From: Tritonibacter scottomollicae
GTDB taxonomy: Bacteria; Pseudomonadota; Alphaproteobacteria; Rhodobacterales; Rhodobacteraceae
DNA: 64,000 nt
Direction of reading: 5' to 3'
Assembly: GCF_003003215.1 (NCBI RefSeq)
Contig: NZ_PVUF01000020.1
Location: forward strand, 1 to 64,000
The position numbers were made by a program, and so were the translations under genes. A model generated the notes under the pieces. The model was not told the DNA's origin and ran no database searches. It worked only from the letters and a program-made list of their open reading frames with translations. Of the stretch, positions 25,321-33,205 are shown in pieces; the stretch's first letter is position 1, and every line of letters starts with the position of its first letter.

Positions 25321-25885
25321 GTTGCCAAACCCCTATGATCATATCCCGAGCTCAGCCCTGCGCCCAATCTCCGGCGCGGTTGGAGATACCGTATTTCACC
25401 AAGGCGACCCCACCCACGGTCTCTATGTCGTGCAAACCGGGCGCGTGCATCTCGAGCGGGTCGATCCAGATGGCGAGCGGTTCATCATCCACCGTGCCCA
25501 AGCCGGAACAAGCTTTGCCGAAGCTTCGGTGTTTTCGGAGGTCTATCATTGCGACGCAGTCATTGTTGAGGCCGGGGCGCTGATCCGGATCGACAAGGCT
25601 TCCGTATTGGCCGCTTTTGCCGACCCGGCATTTGCCCGCGCCTATGGCCGTCAGGCGGCTCAACAGATACAGGCGCAGCGACAGATGCTGGAGATCGTCG
25701 GCATTCGGCGCGCAGAGGACCGGGTGATGGCAGGGTTGATCGCAGGCTTGCTCGAAGGCTCCATCGTCGAGTTTGCCGCTCGGTTACAATTGAGCCATGA
25801 GGCGATCTACAGGGCGCTGCGAAAGCTTGTGCAAGACGGACGGGTCATGAACCCGTCCCGCGGGATCTATCACCTGCACCCATGA
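25319..25885 (+). CDS. Crp/Fnr-family transcription regulator
   Basis: The 188-residue protein has a cyclic-nucleotide-type beta barrel (GDTVFHQGDPTHGLYVVQTGRVHLERVDPDGERF, about residues 22-56), a long dimerisation helix (RQAAQQIQAQRQMLEIVGIRRAEDRV) and a C-terminal helix-turn-helix (EFAARLQLSHEAIYRALRKLVQDGRV). It has no N-terminal cysteine cluster, so it is not an oxygen-sensing Fnr of the classic kind. It is shorter than Crp. The palindrome over its start codon suggests autoregulation and control of the divergent exported protein gene. Signal unknown. Confidence 0.8.
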   Translation: MLPNPYDHIPSSALRPISGAVGDTVFHQGDPTHGLYVVQTGRVHLERVDPDGERFIIHRAQAGTSFAEASVFSEVYHCDAVIVEAGALIRIDKASVLAAFADPAFARAYGRQAAQQIQAQRQMLEIVGIRRAEDRVMAGLIAGLLEGSIVEFAARLQLSHEAIYRALRKLVQDGRVMNPSRGIYHLHP

Positions 25886-25890
25886 CCTGA

Positions 25891-26343
25891 TCAGCTGTGG
25901 CTCGCGAAGACCGAGGTCGCGCCGTCGGAGCCAACAAGCAAGGTGTCAAAAGCGTCACCGGCCCCGGGACCGCCCATGCCGGGCGAACTCATCGGCATGC
26001 GGGGGACAGTCAAACCGCGCGCCATCGGTTGCTCTGCTAGCAGCCGCGTGATGTCCGCGGCAGGCACGTGGCCCTCGATAAAATAGTCGCCCACGACCGC
26101 CGTGTGACATCCAGCAAGTTCCGGTGCAATTTGCAGCCGATCTTTGAACGCATAAAGCGCATCCTGATCGACGTCCTGCGCCTCGACCGCGAAGCCCGCT
26201 TGCCGGACATGATCGACCCAAGCGGTGCAGCATCCGCAGGTGGGGGTTTTCAGGACTTTAATGACCGGTTCCGTGTTGGCCAGTGCTCGCAGGGGGAGTG
26301 TGGCAGCCGCTCCGGCCAGCAAGAACGTACGTCGTTTCATCAT
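25891..26343 (-). CDS. DUF411 periplasmic copper-binding protein
   Basis: The 150-residue protein has a Tat-like leader (MMKRRTFLLAGAAATLPLRALA) and the DUF411 hallmark VLKTPTCGCCTAWVDHVRQAGF, with a CxCC cluster near residue 36. Further conserved parts are ELAGCHTAVVGDYFIEGHVPAADI and RGLTVPRMPMSSPGMGGPGAG. DUF411 proteins are thought to bind copper in the periplasm. The ATG overlaps the stop of the upstream desaturase-like gene (ATGA), so it is last in a five-gene operon read from the CueR-type promoter at 29369-29399. Confidence 0.8.
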   Translation of the reverse strand: MMKRRTFLLAGAAATLPLRALANTEPVIKVLKTPTCGCCTAWVDHVRQAGFAVEAQDVDQDALYAFKDRLQIAPELAGCHTAVVGDYFIEGHVPAADITRLLAEQPMARGLTVPRMPMSSPGMGGPGAGDAFDTLLVGSDGATSVFASHS

Positions 26344-27254
26344 GTGTTCCTTTTTGAGTTACCCGAGACCCTAGAACTGTGTTTTCGAGAGTCCAGAGGC
26401 TGTTCCTGCTCTGTCGGCGTGAGGGTGGATGTATCCAGGGCGTGTCCGCTTGCTGGCCCGCGAAGGGGCTGGATCAACATCCTGTCGACCCAGAGGTCGC
26501 GCGTCGTGCGAAACTGCTCGATACCGATCGTCATTCCCTCGTGGCCCTTCGCGGGCTGGGCTACGTAAGTACCCATGAGGCGGTCCCACCACGGCAGGTT
26601 GAAGCCGTAGTTTGAGTTGGTTTCGCGCGGATCGACAGAATGATGCACGCGGTGCATGTCGGGTGTGACGACGATCCATCTGAGCCACCGGTCGACCGGT
26701 CTCGGCAGGTTGATGTTGGCATGGTTGAAGAGGGCAGTGGCGTTGAGGATGATCTCGAACAACAAAACCGCGACGGCGGGCGGACCAAGCGCTGCCACCA
26801 GGGCGAGCTTGATCGCCATCGAGATGAGGATCTCAATCGGATGGAAGCGTAATCCAGTGGTTGCGTCGAAGTCGAGATCCGCATGGTGCATCCGGTGCAG
26901 GCGCCACAGGGCCGGGACGGCGTGGAACATGACATGTTGCAGATAGATCGCCAGATCGAGCAGCAGCATGGACAGGATCACAGCCAACCCGAAAGGAGCC
27001 TCGATAATGTTGAACAGGCCCCAGCCCCGCTCCTCGGCCAGGACCGCCAGACCGACGGCCAGGATTGGGAAAGACAACCGGAGGATCGCCGTATCGATCA
27101 CGACAAGTGCCAGGTTGTTCGACCAACGGATGACACGCGGAATGTCACGCCGCCGACGCGGGGCGGCGAGTTCCCAAAGCGCCATGGCGGCCAGCACACT
27201 CAAAAACGCCGTCAGACGAATCTCCGGCTCTGCGGCTAGTATTATGTCCATCAC
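26340..27254 (-). CDS. Sterol desaturase / fatty acid hydroxylase superfamily membrane protein
   Basis: The 304-residue protein has about four membrane segments and the di-iron histidine boxes of the family: HVMFH, HRMHH and HRVHH (about residues 107, 119 and 203), plus a further histidine in FNHANINLPR. The iron site looks complete. The C-terminal 40 residues are low-complexity and overlap the DUF411 start. It is the fourth gene of the CueR-type operon. It could hydroxylate or desaturate a membrane lipid; why copper should induce it is unclear. Confidence 0.75.
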   Translation of the reverse strand: MMDIILAAEPEIRLTAFLSVLAAMALWELAAPRRRRDIPRVIRWSNNLALVVIDTAILRLSFPILAVGLAVLAEERGWGLFNIIEAPFGLAVILSMLLLDLAIYLQHVMFHAVPALWRLHRMHHADLDFDATTGLRFHPIEILISMAIKLALVAALGPPAVAVLLFEIILNATALFNHANINLPRPVDRWLRWIVVTPDMHRVHHSVDPRETNSNYGFNLPWWDRLMGTYVAQPAKGHEGMTIGIEQFRTTRDLWVDRMLIQPLRGPASGHALDTSTLTPTEQEQPLDSRKHSSRVSGNSKRNT

Positions 27255-27257
27255 AGT

Positions 27258-28244
27258 CTACGGCCCTTCTGTGTTAGGGCTTGGGTGCGGATGCGCATCT
27301 CGCACATCAGTCTTTTCTTGCGCAGCCTTTGCAGCCGCTATCTGGACTATATCAAGATCCCGCGCGTGGCGCTCGTCGAGACACTCTGTTTCGAGCTGCA
27401 GCGTGACCATGTGAAACCCATGCTGTTCCGTCAGCCGCCGATAGGCCCTGTTCAGCAAATCCGCGGCCTCGGCGGGTGACTGATGGCGGATATGGGCGGA
27501 AAACGCGTGTTTGCCGCTGGTCAGCGTCCAGGCATGCACATGGTGAACATCCAGAACCCCGTCCTGCCCGTTCAGGTCCGCTGTTACAGCGTCGAGATCC
27601 GTTCCCTCGGGCGTGCCTTCCATGAGAATGTGGACCGCTTCCTTGATTACGCCCACAGAGGCCCAGAGGAGAACCACCCCGAACGCCATGCCGAGAATCG
27701 GGTCAATCGCCAGAAAGCCGGTGAACTCGATCACAAGGGCGGTGACGATGATCAGGAGGCTGCCGACAAAGGTCTGGATGATGTGCCAGAGCGCGCCACG
27801 GGCATTCAGATCGTCCTTGCTCGATTGCCACATCAGCGCCAGAGAGACCACTTCCGTGACCAGGCCCCCGAAGGCGACCCAAAGCATGGGGCCTGTGGCC
27901 AGGTGGATCGGGTCTCCGAGCCGCATCGCGCCCATCCAGATCACCAGAAGCGCCATGCCGAGAAGAAAGCCGCCATTCACCAGCGCCCCGATGATTTCGG
28001 CGCGGTACCATCCGAAACTGCGCGTCGAATCCGCTGGACGGCGCGCAATCCGCTGCGCGGTGATGGCCACGAGAACGCCGCCAACCGCCGACAGGGTGTG
28101 AAACGCATCCGACAGGACGGCAATCGAGCCAGTCCAGAGCCCGACGGCCAGTTCAATCACGAAGTAGACGCCGGTGAGCCAGGCCGAAATCACAAGGGCC
28201 TTGCCGGAACTCGGCATGTGCCCGGCGTGAGAATGACTGGCCAT
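27258..28244 (-). CDS. Cation diffusion facilitator (CzcD/ZitB-like metal exporter)
   Basis: The 328-residue protein starts MASHSHAGHMPSSGKALVIS. Six membrane segments follow, with the CDF metal-site residues in AVLSDAFHTLSAVGGVLVAI (HxxxD-type pattern in helix 2) and ALWHIIQTFVGSLLIIVTAL in helix 5. The C-terminal cytoplasmic domain (DVHHVHAWTLTSGKHAFSAHI) and a His-containing tail (RDAHPHPSPNTEGP) complete it. The start lies 2 bases from the TVP38 stop. It is the third gene of the operon. Family members export zinc, cobalt or cadmium by proton antiport. Confidence 0.82.
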   Translation of the reverse strand: MASHSHAGHMPSSGKALVISAWLTGVYFVIELAVGLWTGSIAVLSDAFHTLSAVGGVLVAITAQRIARRPADSTRSFGWYRAEIIGALVNGGFLLGMALLVIWMGAMRLGDPIHLATGPMLWVAFGGLVTEVVSLALMWQSSKDDLNARGALWHIIQTFVGSLLIIVTALVIEFTGFLAIDPILGMAFGVVLLWASVGVIKEAVHILMEGTPEGTDLDAVTADLNGQDGVLDVHHVHAWTLTSGKHAFSAHIRHQSPAEAADLLNRAYRRLTEQHGFHMVTLQLETECLDERHARDLDIVQIAAAKAAQEKTDVRDAHPHPSPNTEGP

Positions 28245-28245
28245 A

Positions 28246-28908
28246 TCAGCTCTCCTCCCCTTGTGTACCGGTCTTTCGCGTCGCGGCGAAGAGAACCGAC
28301 AGGCCGGTAAAGCCACCGAGCGCAAGCGCGGTCCATGTGGCAGTGCGGGCATCTCCGTTCATCGCCTGGTTGCCCATGTGAGCGAGCAAAAAACTCGCTG
28401 GAATAATCCCGGCCATCGTGGCCAGCGCGAACCTCCAAAGATGCAGCTTGCTCAGACCTGCGGCGTAACTGATCATATCGAAGGACAGAAACGGCAGCAG
28501 GCGACTGCCGAAGACCAAGAAGGTCAGAGTGTTCTGCGATCCGAACAGGCCTGTGTTAATCTTCTGACCGAGATGACGCTCAACGAAGGGACGACCGAGA
28601 CCGCGGGCCAGACCAAAAGCGGCAAGCGCACCGAGTTCCGCGCCAAGAACGACAAAGAGTGTCCCGAACGTGTGCCCATAAGCCGCTCCGGCGGCGAGTG
28701 CGATCGGCGCCGAGGGCAGGGGGCTTGCGACGATAGCGATTGTCATAAGCGCCACGATAACAATTGGTCCGGCAAGACCTGCCGCCTCGATCCAGCGGTC
28801 AATTTCCGCGCGATCAGGCAGGCGAATGTCAACGCCAAGGACGTCCGGGAAGGCCAATGCGACGACTCCCATCAGGAACACCGCAATAAGAAGGATGCGC
28901 ATCATCAT
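28246..28908 (-). CDS. TVP38/TMEM64 (DedA-like SNARE-associated) membrane protein
   Basis: The 220-residue protein has five or six membrane helices with the family core: SPLPSAPIALAAGAAYGHTF, GLARGLGRPFVERHLGQKIN and VFGSRLLPFLSFDMISYAAGL. The glycine/arginine-rich re-entrant pattern is typical of the VTT domain linked to lipid scrambling or transport. Three consecutive ATGs open the frame, 3 bases after the upstream stop. It is the second gene of the copper-promoter operon. Its substrate is unknown. Confidence 0.78.
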   Translation of the reverse strand: MMMRILLIAVFLMGVVALAFPDVLGVDIRLPDRAEIDRWIEAAGLAGPIVIVALMTIAIVASPLPSAPIALAAGAAYGHTFGTLFVVLGAELGALAAFGLARGLGRPFVERHLGQKINTGLFGSQNTLTFLVFGSRLLPFLSFDMISYAAGLSKLHLWRFALATMAGIIPASFLLAHMGNQAMNGDARTATWTALALGGFTGLSVLFAATRKTGTQGEES

Positions 28909-28911
28909 GGA

Positions 28912-29361
28912 TCAAAACACGGCATAGAGCAGAACGAAGAACGTCGCTGCCAAAAGGTCAAAGGCCACGCAGAATGGAATATACCAGTTCGGAATCCGGG
29001 CGAGACGATAAGAATTGTGGTGTGACATGTCCCAAAGGGCGTGCAGGGCCAAGCCCAAGGGAAGGAAAGCCCAATGCCATATCAGCCCCAAAAAGGCTGC
29101 CGAGCCGAACAAAAGGGCGACGGCGAGCTCTGCCCAGAACACGCGCGCTCTGCCGTCCGCGGCGCCAAAGCCGATATAGGCACCGCCAATCAAAGCAAGC
29201 GTGATCGAAGCAAGAGCTATCGAGCTCTTTTCATCCAAAAACAGGTGAGCCGGCATTGTGAGCAAGACAAACAACACACCAACCCATACGGGAGATTTCA
29301 AGATATCCCCGTGTCGATGGTGCGATACGTGATCGCCTGTCTTTTCGAAAATCTGTGCCAT
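28912..29361 (-). CDS. Four-helix integral membrane protein, first gene of the CueR-type operon
   Basis: The 149-residue protein starts MAQIFEKTGDHVSHHRHGDI, a histidine-rich cytoplasmic tip. Four hydrophobic helices follow, with ALHALWDMSHHNSYRLARIP between the third and fourth. Function unknown; the histidines could bind metal. The CueR-type promoter predicts transcription starting at or next to the ATG, so the message may be leaderless. Four further genes (TVP38, CDF, desaturase-like, DUF411) follow with gaps or overlaps of a few bases. Confidence 0.65.
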   Translation of the reverse strand: MAQIFEKTGDHVSHHRHGDILKSPVWVGVLFVLLTMPAHLFLDEKSSIALASITLALIGGAYIGFGAADGRARVFWAELAVALLFGSAAFLGLIWHWAFLPLGLALHALWDMSHHNSYRLARIPNWYIPFCVAFDLLAATFFVLLYAVF

Positions 29362-29368
29362 GGCTTTG

Positions 29369-29399
29369 TACCTAGGGATTCCAGCAACTGGAAGGTCAA
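29369..29399 (-). promoter_or_regulatory. CueR-type promoter of the five-gene membrane operon
   Basis: Minus strand: TTGACC (29399-29394), dyad TTCCAGTTGCTGGAA (29393-29379), -10 TAGGTA (29374-29369), with a 19-base spacer. It is the clearest of the five TTGACC-YTCC-N7-GGAA sites. The -10 lies 7 bases before the ATG at 29361. Confidence 0.8.
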
Positions 29400-29522
29400 G
29401 GGCTATTCATCCACGCGCGCAACGCAGCGCTCACTCAACCGTTCCACGGTGAGGTCAAAGGACCGATATCAGGACGTATTTGACGCTGACGCCAAGCTCA
29501 TGTCCGACGCGCGTGGCGATTT

Positions 29523-29960
29523 TCAGTCATCTTTCGCCTTCTGCCAGACTTGCTGGCAGGCTGAGTAAAGAAACGTCGCTGACCAGGTCAGCAACATGAA
29601 GCCCAAAAGCGATTGCAGCATCAGCAACAGTCGAAAGGGCCCGACCACCTCTATGGACGAATAGCCAAGGGTCGAGAACGAGATGCCCGTAACATAGAGA
29701 ACATCCTGAAACATCGGTGGGCTGTTGCTGAACGATTGCGGCAGAACGCTTGCCACCACCATCGTGTTGAACACGGCGAGCGTCACAAGTTCCAATACGT
29801 GCAGCAACAGCAACGCGGAAAACGTCAGGATGATCCGAAAGCCGGAGCCATCCGACCGCTGCGGGGAAAACTTCAGAATGCCCGACAACGCATAATGATG
29901 GACAATTCCCATCACGATCGCCGCGCATATTCCGACAAACATAGCCATCAACTCGGTCAT
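29523..29960 (-). CDS. Two-helix ion channel protein (Ion_trans_2, potassium-channel-like)
   Basis: The 145-residue protein starts MTELMAMFVGICAAIVMGIV. It has four hydrophobic segments and a pore-like loop, DVLYVTGISFSTLGYSSIEV (about residue 100), where TLGYS takes the place of the TVGYG selectivity filter. The filter is degenerate, so potassium selectivity is uncertain. An upstream in-frame ATG at 30008 would add 16 residues; neither start has a strong ribosome site. It stands alone between the copper membrane operon and a rhodanese gene. Confidence 0.6.
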   Translation of the reverse strand: MTELMAMFVGICAAIVMGIVHHYALSGILKFSPQRSDGSGFRIILTFSALLLLHVLELVTLAVFNTMVVASVLPQSFSNSPPMFQDVLYVTGISFSTLGYSSIEVVGPFRLLLMLQSLLGFMLLTWSATFLYSACQQVWQKAKDD

Positions 29961-30048
29961 ACACCCAAACCCGTCTTCCTGTTCAAACAGGTCAATTTGA
30001 CCATACATCAGGCTTTTAGCACAACGGGACCAATTGATTCTTCACTGG

Positions 30049-30522
30049 TCAGGCCAACGCGGGGGGCAACCCGTTCAGGGCGACATCCACCGGAACGGTC
30101 GGCAAGTTCGATGCGATCCAGCCAGGCCCTTCGCCTGATCCCAACATCCCTTCCGAGATATCGGCGTAGCCCGAATAACCAGCTTGTCTCAACGCTCGAA
30201 GCAGCGATGCGGAGCGTCCGCCAGTGGCGCAGATCAGTCCAACAGTGCGATCACCGCTCAGTTCCTTGGCCCTGAACAATCGGTCCGGAAAACCGGACGC
30301 GTGCATGCTTATCGGCCATACACCAGCACCTACGCCGGTTTCTTGCCACTCTTTGTGCGTTCTGACATCGATGATCCGCGCCGTATCCGATAGAAGCGCG
30401 TCAAAGGCATTCTCTGCCGACCAGACAGATCGGCTCTGCGCCAACAGCGGTGACGCCGCGACGGTCAGCACCGTCATATGAGCACCCAGAACGAAACGGC
30501 GCCGGTTCAAATCAAGAGCCAT
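30049..30522 (-). CDS. Exported rhodanese-like sulfurtransferase
   Basis: The 157-residue protein starts MALDLNRRRFVLGAHMTVLT, a Tat-type leader. The single rhodanese domain has IIDVRTHKEWQETGVGAG and the active-site loop GLICATGGRSASLLRAL, with the catalytic cysteine at about residue 112. A second possible Met lies five codons upstream at 30537. It is divergent from the response regulator, and a TACA-N6-TACA tandem site points toward each gene. Likely periplasmic; sulfane-sulfur handling or thiol protection under metal stress is inferred. Confidence 0.78.
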   Translation of the reverse strand: MALDLNRRRFVLGAHMTVLTVAASPLLAQSRSVWSAENAFDALLSDTARIIDVRTHKEWQETGVGAGVWPISMHASGFPDRLFRAKELSGDRTVGLICATGGRSASLLRALRQAGYSGYADISEGMLGSGEGPGWIASNLPTVPVDVALNGLPPALA

Positions 30523-30619
30523 ATTCGAAAACCTCATCCTTTGATCGGTTGCGATCCCAAAGGTCACATAACATACGCGCGACGCTACCCGGGAGCACGA
30601 CACGGTGCAGGCACAGATT

Positions 30620-30664
30620 TGTATCCATCTGTAGCAAGGGACTGACCTGATACAAACGGCTACA
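30620..30664. promoter_or_regulatory. Two divergent tandem TACA-N6-TACA response-regulator sites
   Basis: On the minus strand TACA half-sites lie at 30630-30633 and 30620-30623. On the plus strand they lie at 30651-30654 and 30661-30664. In each pair the half-sites are 10 bases apart, the spacing used by OmpR-family dimers. They sit between the rhodanese and response-regulator genes, one pair facing each. Confidence 0.65.
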
Positions 30665-30710
30665 ATTCTGCCCATGAAACAGAATGCAACGATGATCTAG
30701 GAAGGACGCC

Positions 30711-31433
30711 ATGGGACCGCCACCTCATATCCTTATCGTGGACGACCACGCTCAGATACGCGAAAGCGTCGCGCGCTTCCTGGAGAAGAACGGAATGCGC
30801 ACGACCGTCGCCAGGGATGCCGTGGAGATGGATGCCAAGCTGGCCACTGGTCACTTCGACCTCCTCGTGCTCGATGTCATGATGCCGGGCGAGGACGGTT
30901 TGTCGGTTTGCCGCAGACTTGCGCCAGAGGGTGATCTTCCGATCATCATGCTGACGGCGCTTGGTGAGGAAACGGATCGGATCGTGGGTCTGGAAATCGG
31001 TGCGGACGATTATCTCGCCAAGCCGTTCAATCCACGAGAACTGCTCGCCCGCATCAAGTCGGTTCTTCGGAGAAGCAACCGCGACGAACCTGTGGCCGGA
31101 AGCCTCGCTGGGAGAAAAGTCTCTTTTGCGCACTGGATACTGGATACCGACCGGCAGGTGCTGATTGACGAGTCCACCACCGAGACCCCATTGACGACCT
31201 CCGAGTTCAAATTGCTGGCGGTCCTGCTGGAACGCGCGAGGATGGTGCTCAGCCGTGACCAGTTGCTTGACCTGACCGCTGGTCGGACGGCAGGCCCGAT
31301 GGATCGCACCATCGACAATCAGATCAGCCGTCTCCGCCGCAAAATCGAGCCGGATGTACTTAGGCCCAGTGTCATCAAAACGGTGCGGAACGGCGGATAC
31401 TGTCTGGCTGCCGATGTCGAGGATGCGCCGTGA
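30711..31433 (+). CDS. OmpR/PhoB-family response regulator, probable copper-responsive
   Basis: The 240-residue protein has a receiver domain with HILIVDDHAQ, the phosphoacceptor Asp in LLVLDVMMPGEDGLS (about residue 56), TAL and LAKPFNPRELLARI. A winged-helix DNA-binding domain (LTTSEFKLLAVLLERARMVL, RTIDNQISRLRRKIEP) follows. An AGGAAGG ribosome site precedes the ATG. It overlaps the sensor kinase gene (TGATG). The surrounding cargo and the tandem TACA sites upstream of copper genes make it the likely copper regulator, in the role of CusR/CopR; the signal is inferred from context. Confidence 0.85.
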   Translation: MGPPPHILIVDDHAQIRESVARFLEKNGMRTTVARDAVEMDAKLATGHFDLLVLDVMMPGEDGLSVCRRLAPEGDLPIIMLTALGEETDRIVGLEIGADDYLAKPFNPRELLARIKSVLRRSNRDEPVAGSLAGRKVSFAHWILDTDRQVLIDESTTETPLTTSEFKLLAVLLERARMVLSRDQLLDLTAGRTAGPMDRTIDNQISRLRRKIEPDVLRPSVIKTVRNGGYCLAADVEDAP

Positions 31434-32899
31434 TGCGCCGTGCGATGAGGTCTCTGAGCGGCCAGTTGATCCTGCTTGTGGTCGCGGCACTTGTCGTGGC
31501 CCAGGCGATCAGCCTGTTCCTGTTCGCTGACGAGCGCACCCTTGCGATTCGTGCCGCATTGGGGTTCGAGGCCGCCGGTCGCGCAGCAAATGTCGCGCGG
31601 TTGATCGAGGAGGCCCCGCCGAAGTTGCAGGACTCGATCCTCCGCGCGGCGAATTCGCCATTGATCCGGTTTGATCTGTCGGACGTTCCGAGCGTGGAAC
31701 ACACCGGTCATTCGGATGGCGGCATCGTGGAAGGACGCATACGCGCGCTTCTGGGCGATAGCTACAGCCGGGATATTCGCGTTGAACTGCACGAGGTCGA
31801 GGGCGCGTTGCGGCCCCTTCCCAATCTCTCGGACGAGATGACGGAAATGCATCTCGCGATGATGCGCGGAGAGTTGACGGCGGTTGAGATGAACCTGTCG
31901 ATCGCCATCAAGGGAGCGCGTTGGCTGAATGTCGGAACGCGGTTCGAGCGTCCGCCAATCCAATGGCCTTTCTATTCGATGCTGACCTTTGGAATTTCCG
32001 CCGGACTGCTTCTGGTGGCGATCTTCTGGTTTGTCATGACGCGCCTGACGCGTCCTTTGCGGCACCTCTCCAAGGCCGCGGACCATCTTGGCCGGGGCGA
32101 GGATGTGGGTGAATTGACCGTCGCGGGGCCGACCGAGGTCAAGGATCTGACCGTCGCCTTCAACCGCATGCAACGACGGCTGACCCGGTTTGTCAGCGAT
32201 CGGACACGGATGCTCGCAGCCCTTGGCCACGATTTGCGCTCGCCGTTGACTGCTATGCGTGTCCGCGCGGAGCTGGTTGACGAAGAAGAGACGCGGGACA
32301 GCCTCATCGCATCGGTCGAAGAGATGCAGAGCATGGTCGAAGCGACGCTCACCTTTGCACGGGGCCTTACCGGATCCGAAGGTGCCGAAGTGGTCGATCT
32401 GCGCAATTTTCTGGACAGCTTGTGCAGCGATATGGCGGCACACTGCACCTTTGCCCCGAGTGATGATGTTGCCGTGCGGCTTCGACCCAACGCGTTCCGA
32501 AGGGCGCTGAGGAACCTGCTTGAGAACGCCGTTCGCTACGGTGGTGCCGCAAAAGTCAGCTGGGCGACCCACGGTTCGAACCTCGTACTCAACATCGATG
32601 ACAATGGGCCCGGCATTCCCGTCGACCAGTTGGAAAAGGTCTTCGATCCGTTCTATCGCCTCGAGCAATCGAGGTCTCTGGAAACGGGCGGTTATGGGCT
32701 TGGGCTCTCAATCGCGAGGACAATCGTCCAATCCCATGGCGGCGATATCCAGCTGGTCAATCAGAACAGCGCGGGTTTGCGCGCTGTTGTCACCATCCCG
32801 TTGGATGAAACCGAACTGACCGAAGGAGAAACAGATGAAACTGAACGCGTTGATCCTGCCGTTGCTGGCCAGCTTGCCCGCCAGCATGGCGCAGGCTGA
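31433..32899 (+). CDS. EnvZ-type sensor histidine kinase
   Basis: The 488-residue protein has a first membrane helix (LILLVVAALVVAQAISLFLF), a periplasmic loop of about 140 residues, a second helix (GISAGLLLVAIFWFVM) and a HAMP domain. The H-box is ALGHDLRSPLTAMRVRAEL, and the ATP domain follows with NLLENAVRYG, DDNGPGIP and GYGLGLSIAR. ATG at 31433 overlaps the regulator stop; GTG at 31430 is an alternative. The periplasmic part has only scattered His/Met (EHTGHSDGG, TEMHLAMMRG), so copper sensing cannot be read off directly. Confidence 0.85.
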   Translation: MRRAMRSLSGQLILLVVAALVVAQAISLFLFADERTLAIRAALGFEAAGRAANVARLIEEAPPKLQDSILRAANSPLIRFDLSDVPSVEHTGHSDGGIVEGRIRALLGDSYSRDIRVELHEVEGALRPLPNLSDEMTEMHLAMMRGELTAVEMNLSIAIKGARWLNVGTRFERPPIQWPFYSMLTFGISAGLLLVAIFWFVMTRLTRPLRHLSKAADHLGRGEDVGELTVAGPTEVKDLTVAFNRMQRRLTRFVSDRTRMLAALGHDLRSPLTAMRVRAELVDEEETRDSLIASVEEMQSMVEATLTFARGLTGSEGAEVVDLRNFLDSLCSDMAAHCTFAPSDDVAVRLRPNAFRRALRNLLENAVRYGGAAKVSWATHGSNLVLNIDDNGPGIPVDQLEKVFDPFYRLEQSRSLETGGYGLGLSIARTIVQSHGGDIQLVNQNSAGLRAVVTIPLDETELTEGETDETERVDPAVAGQLARQHGAG

Positions 32900-33140
32900 T
32901 GGACCAGGCTCCTGGACGGGGCACATGTGGGGCAGTGGCTATGGCTTTATGGGCGGCTTCATGATGCTCGCCTTCTGGGGTGCGCTGATCGCATTGGTGG
33001 TGTTTCTGGTGTTCAGGCTGCGGGACAATGGCACCCGTCCCCTGGACTCGGACGCGCAGGAAGCGCTCAGGCGCCGCTTTGCAAATGGGGAAATCGACGA
33101 AGAAGAGTTCCGTCGCCGCAAAGCAACGCTCGACGAATAG
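32835..33140 (+). CDS. Small SHOCT-domain membrane protein
   Basis: The 101-residue protein has an N-terminal signal-like helix, the stretch TGHMWGSGYGFMGGFMMLAFWG, which is rich in Met, Gly and aromatic residues, a membrane helix and a C-terminal SHOCT motif (ALRRRFANGEIDEEEFRRRKATL). The start lies inside the last 65 bases of the kinase gene with AAGGAG upstream, so it is co-transcribed with the two-component system. SHOCT proteins often accompany metal-efflux genes; the function is unknown. Confidence 0.78.
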   Translation: MKLNALILPLLASLPASMAQADGPGSWTGHMWGSGYGFMGGFMMLAFWGALIALVVFLVFRLRDNGTRPLDSDAQEALRRRFANGEIDEEEFRRRKATLDE

Positions 33141-33205
33141 ACCCCGCCGCGGACGCCAAAGCCGTCCGACGCGACGCCCACCGACGCTGAATAGGAAAGA
33201 ACGCC

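Noticed and set aside
31319-32668. Minus-strand open frame of 449 codons opposite the sensor kinase
   Set aside because: Shadow of a kinase with all catalytic motifs on the plus strand; no start context and no recognisable product.
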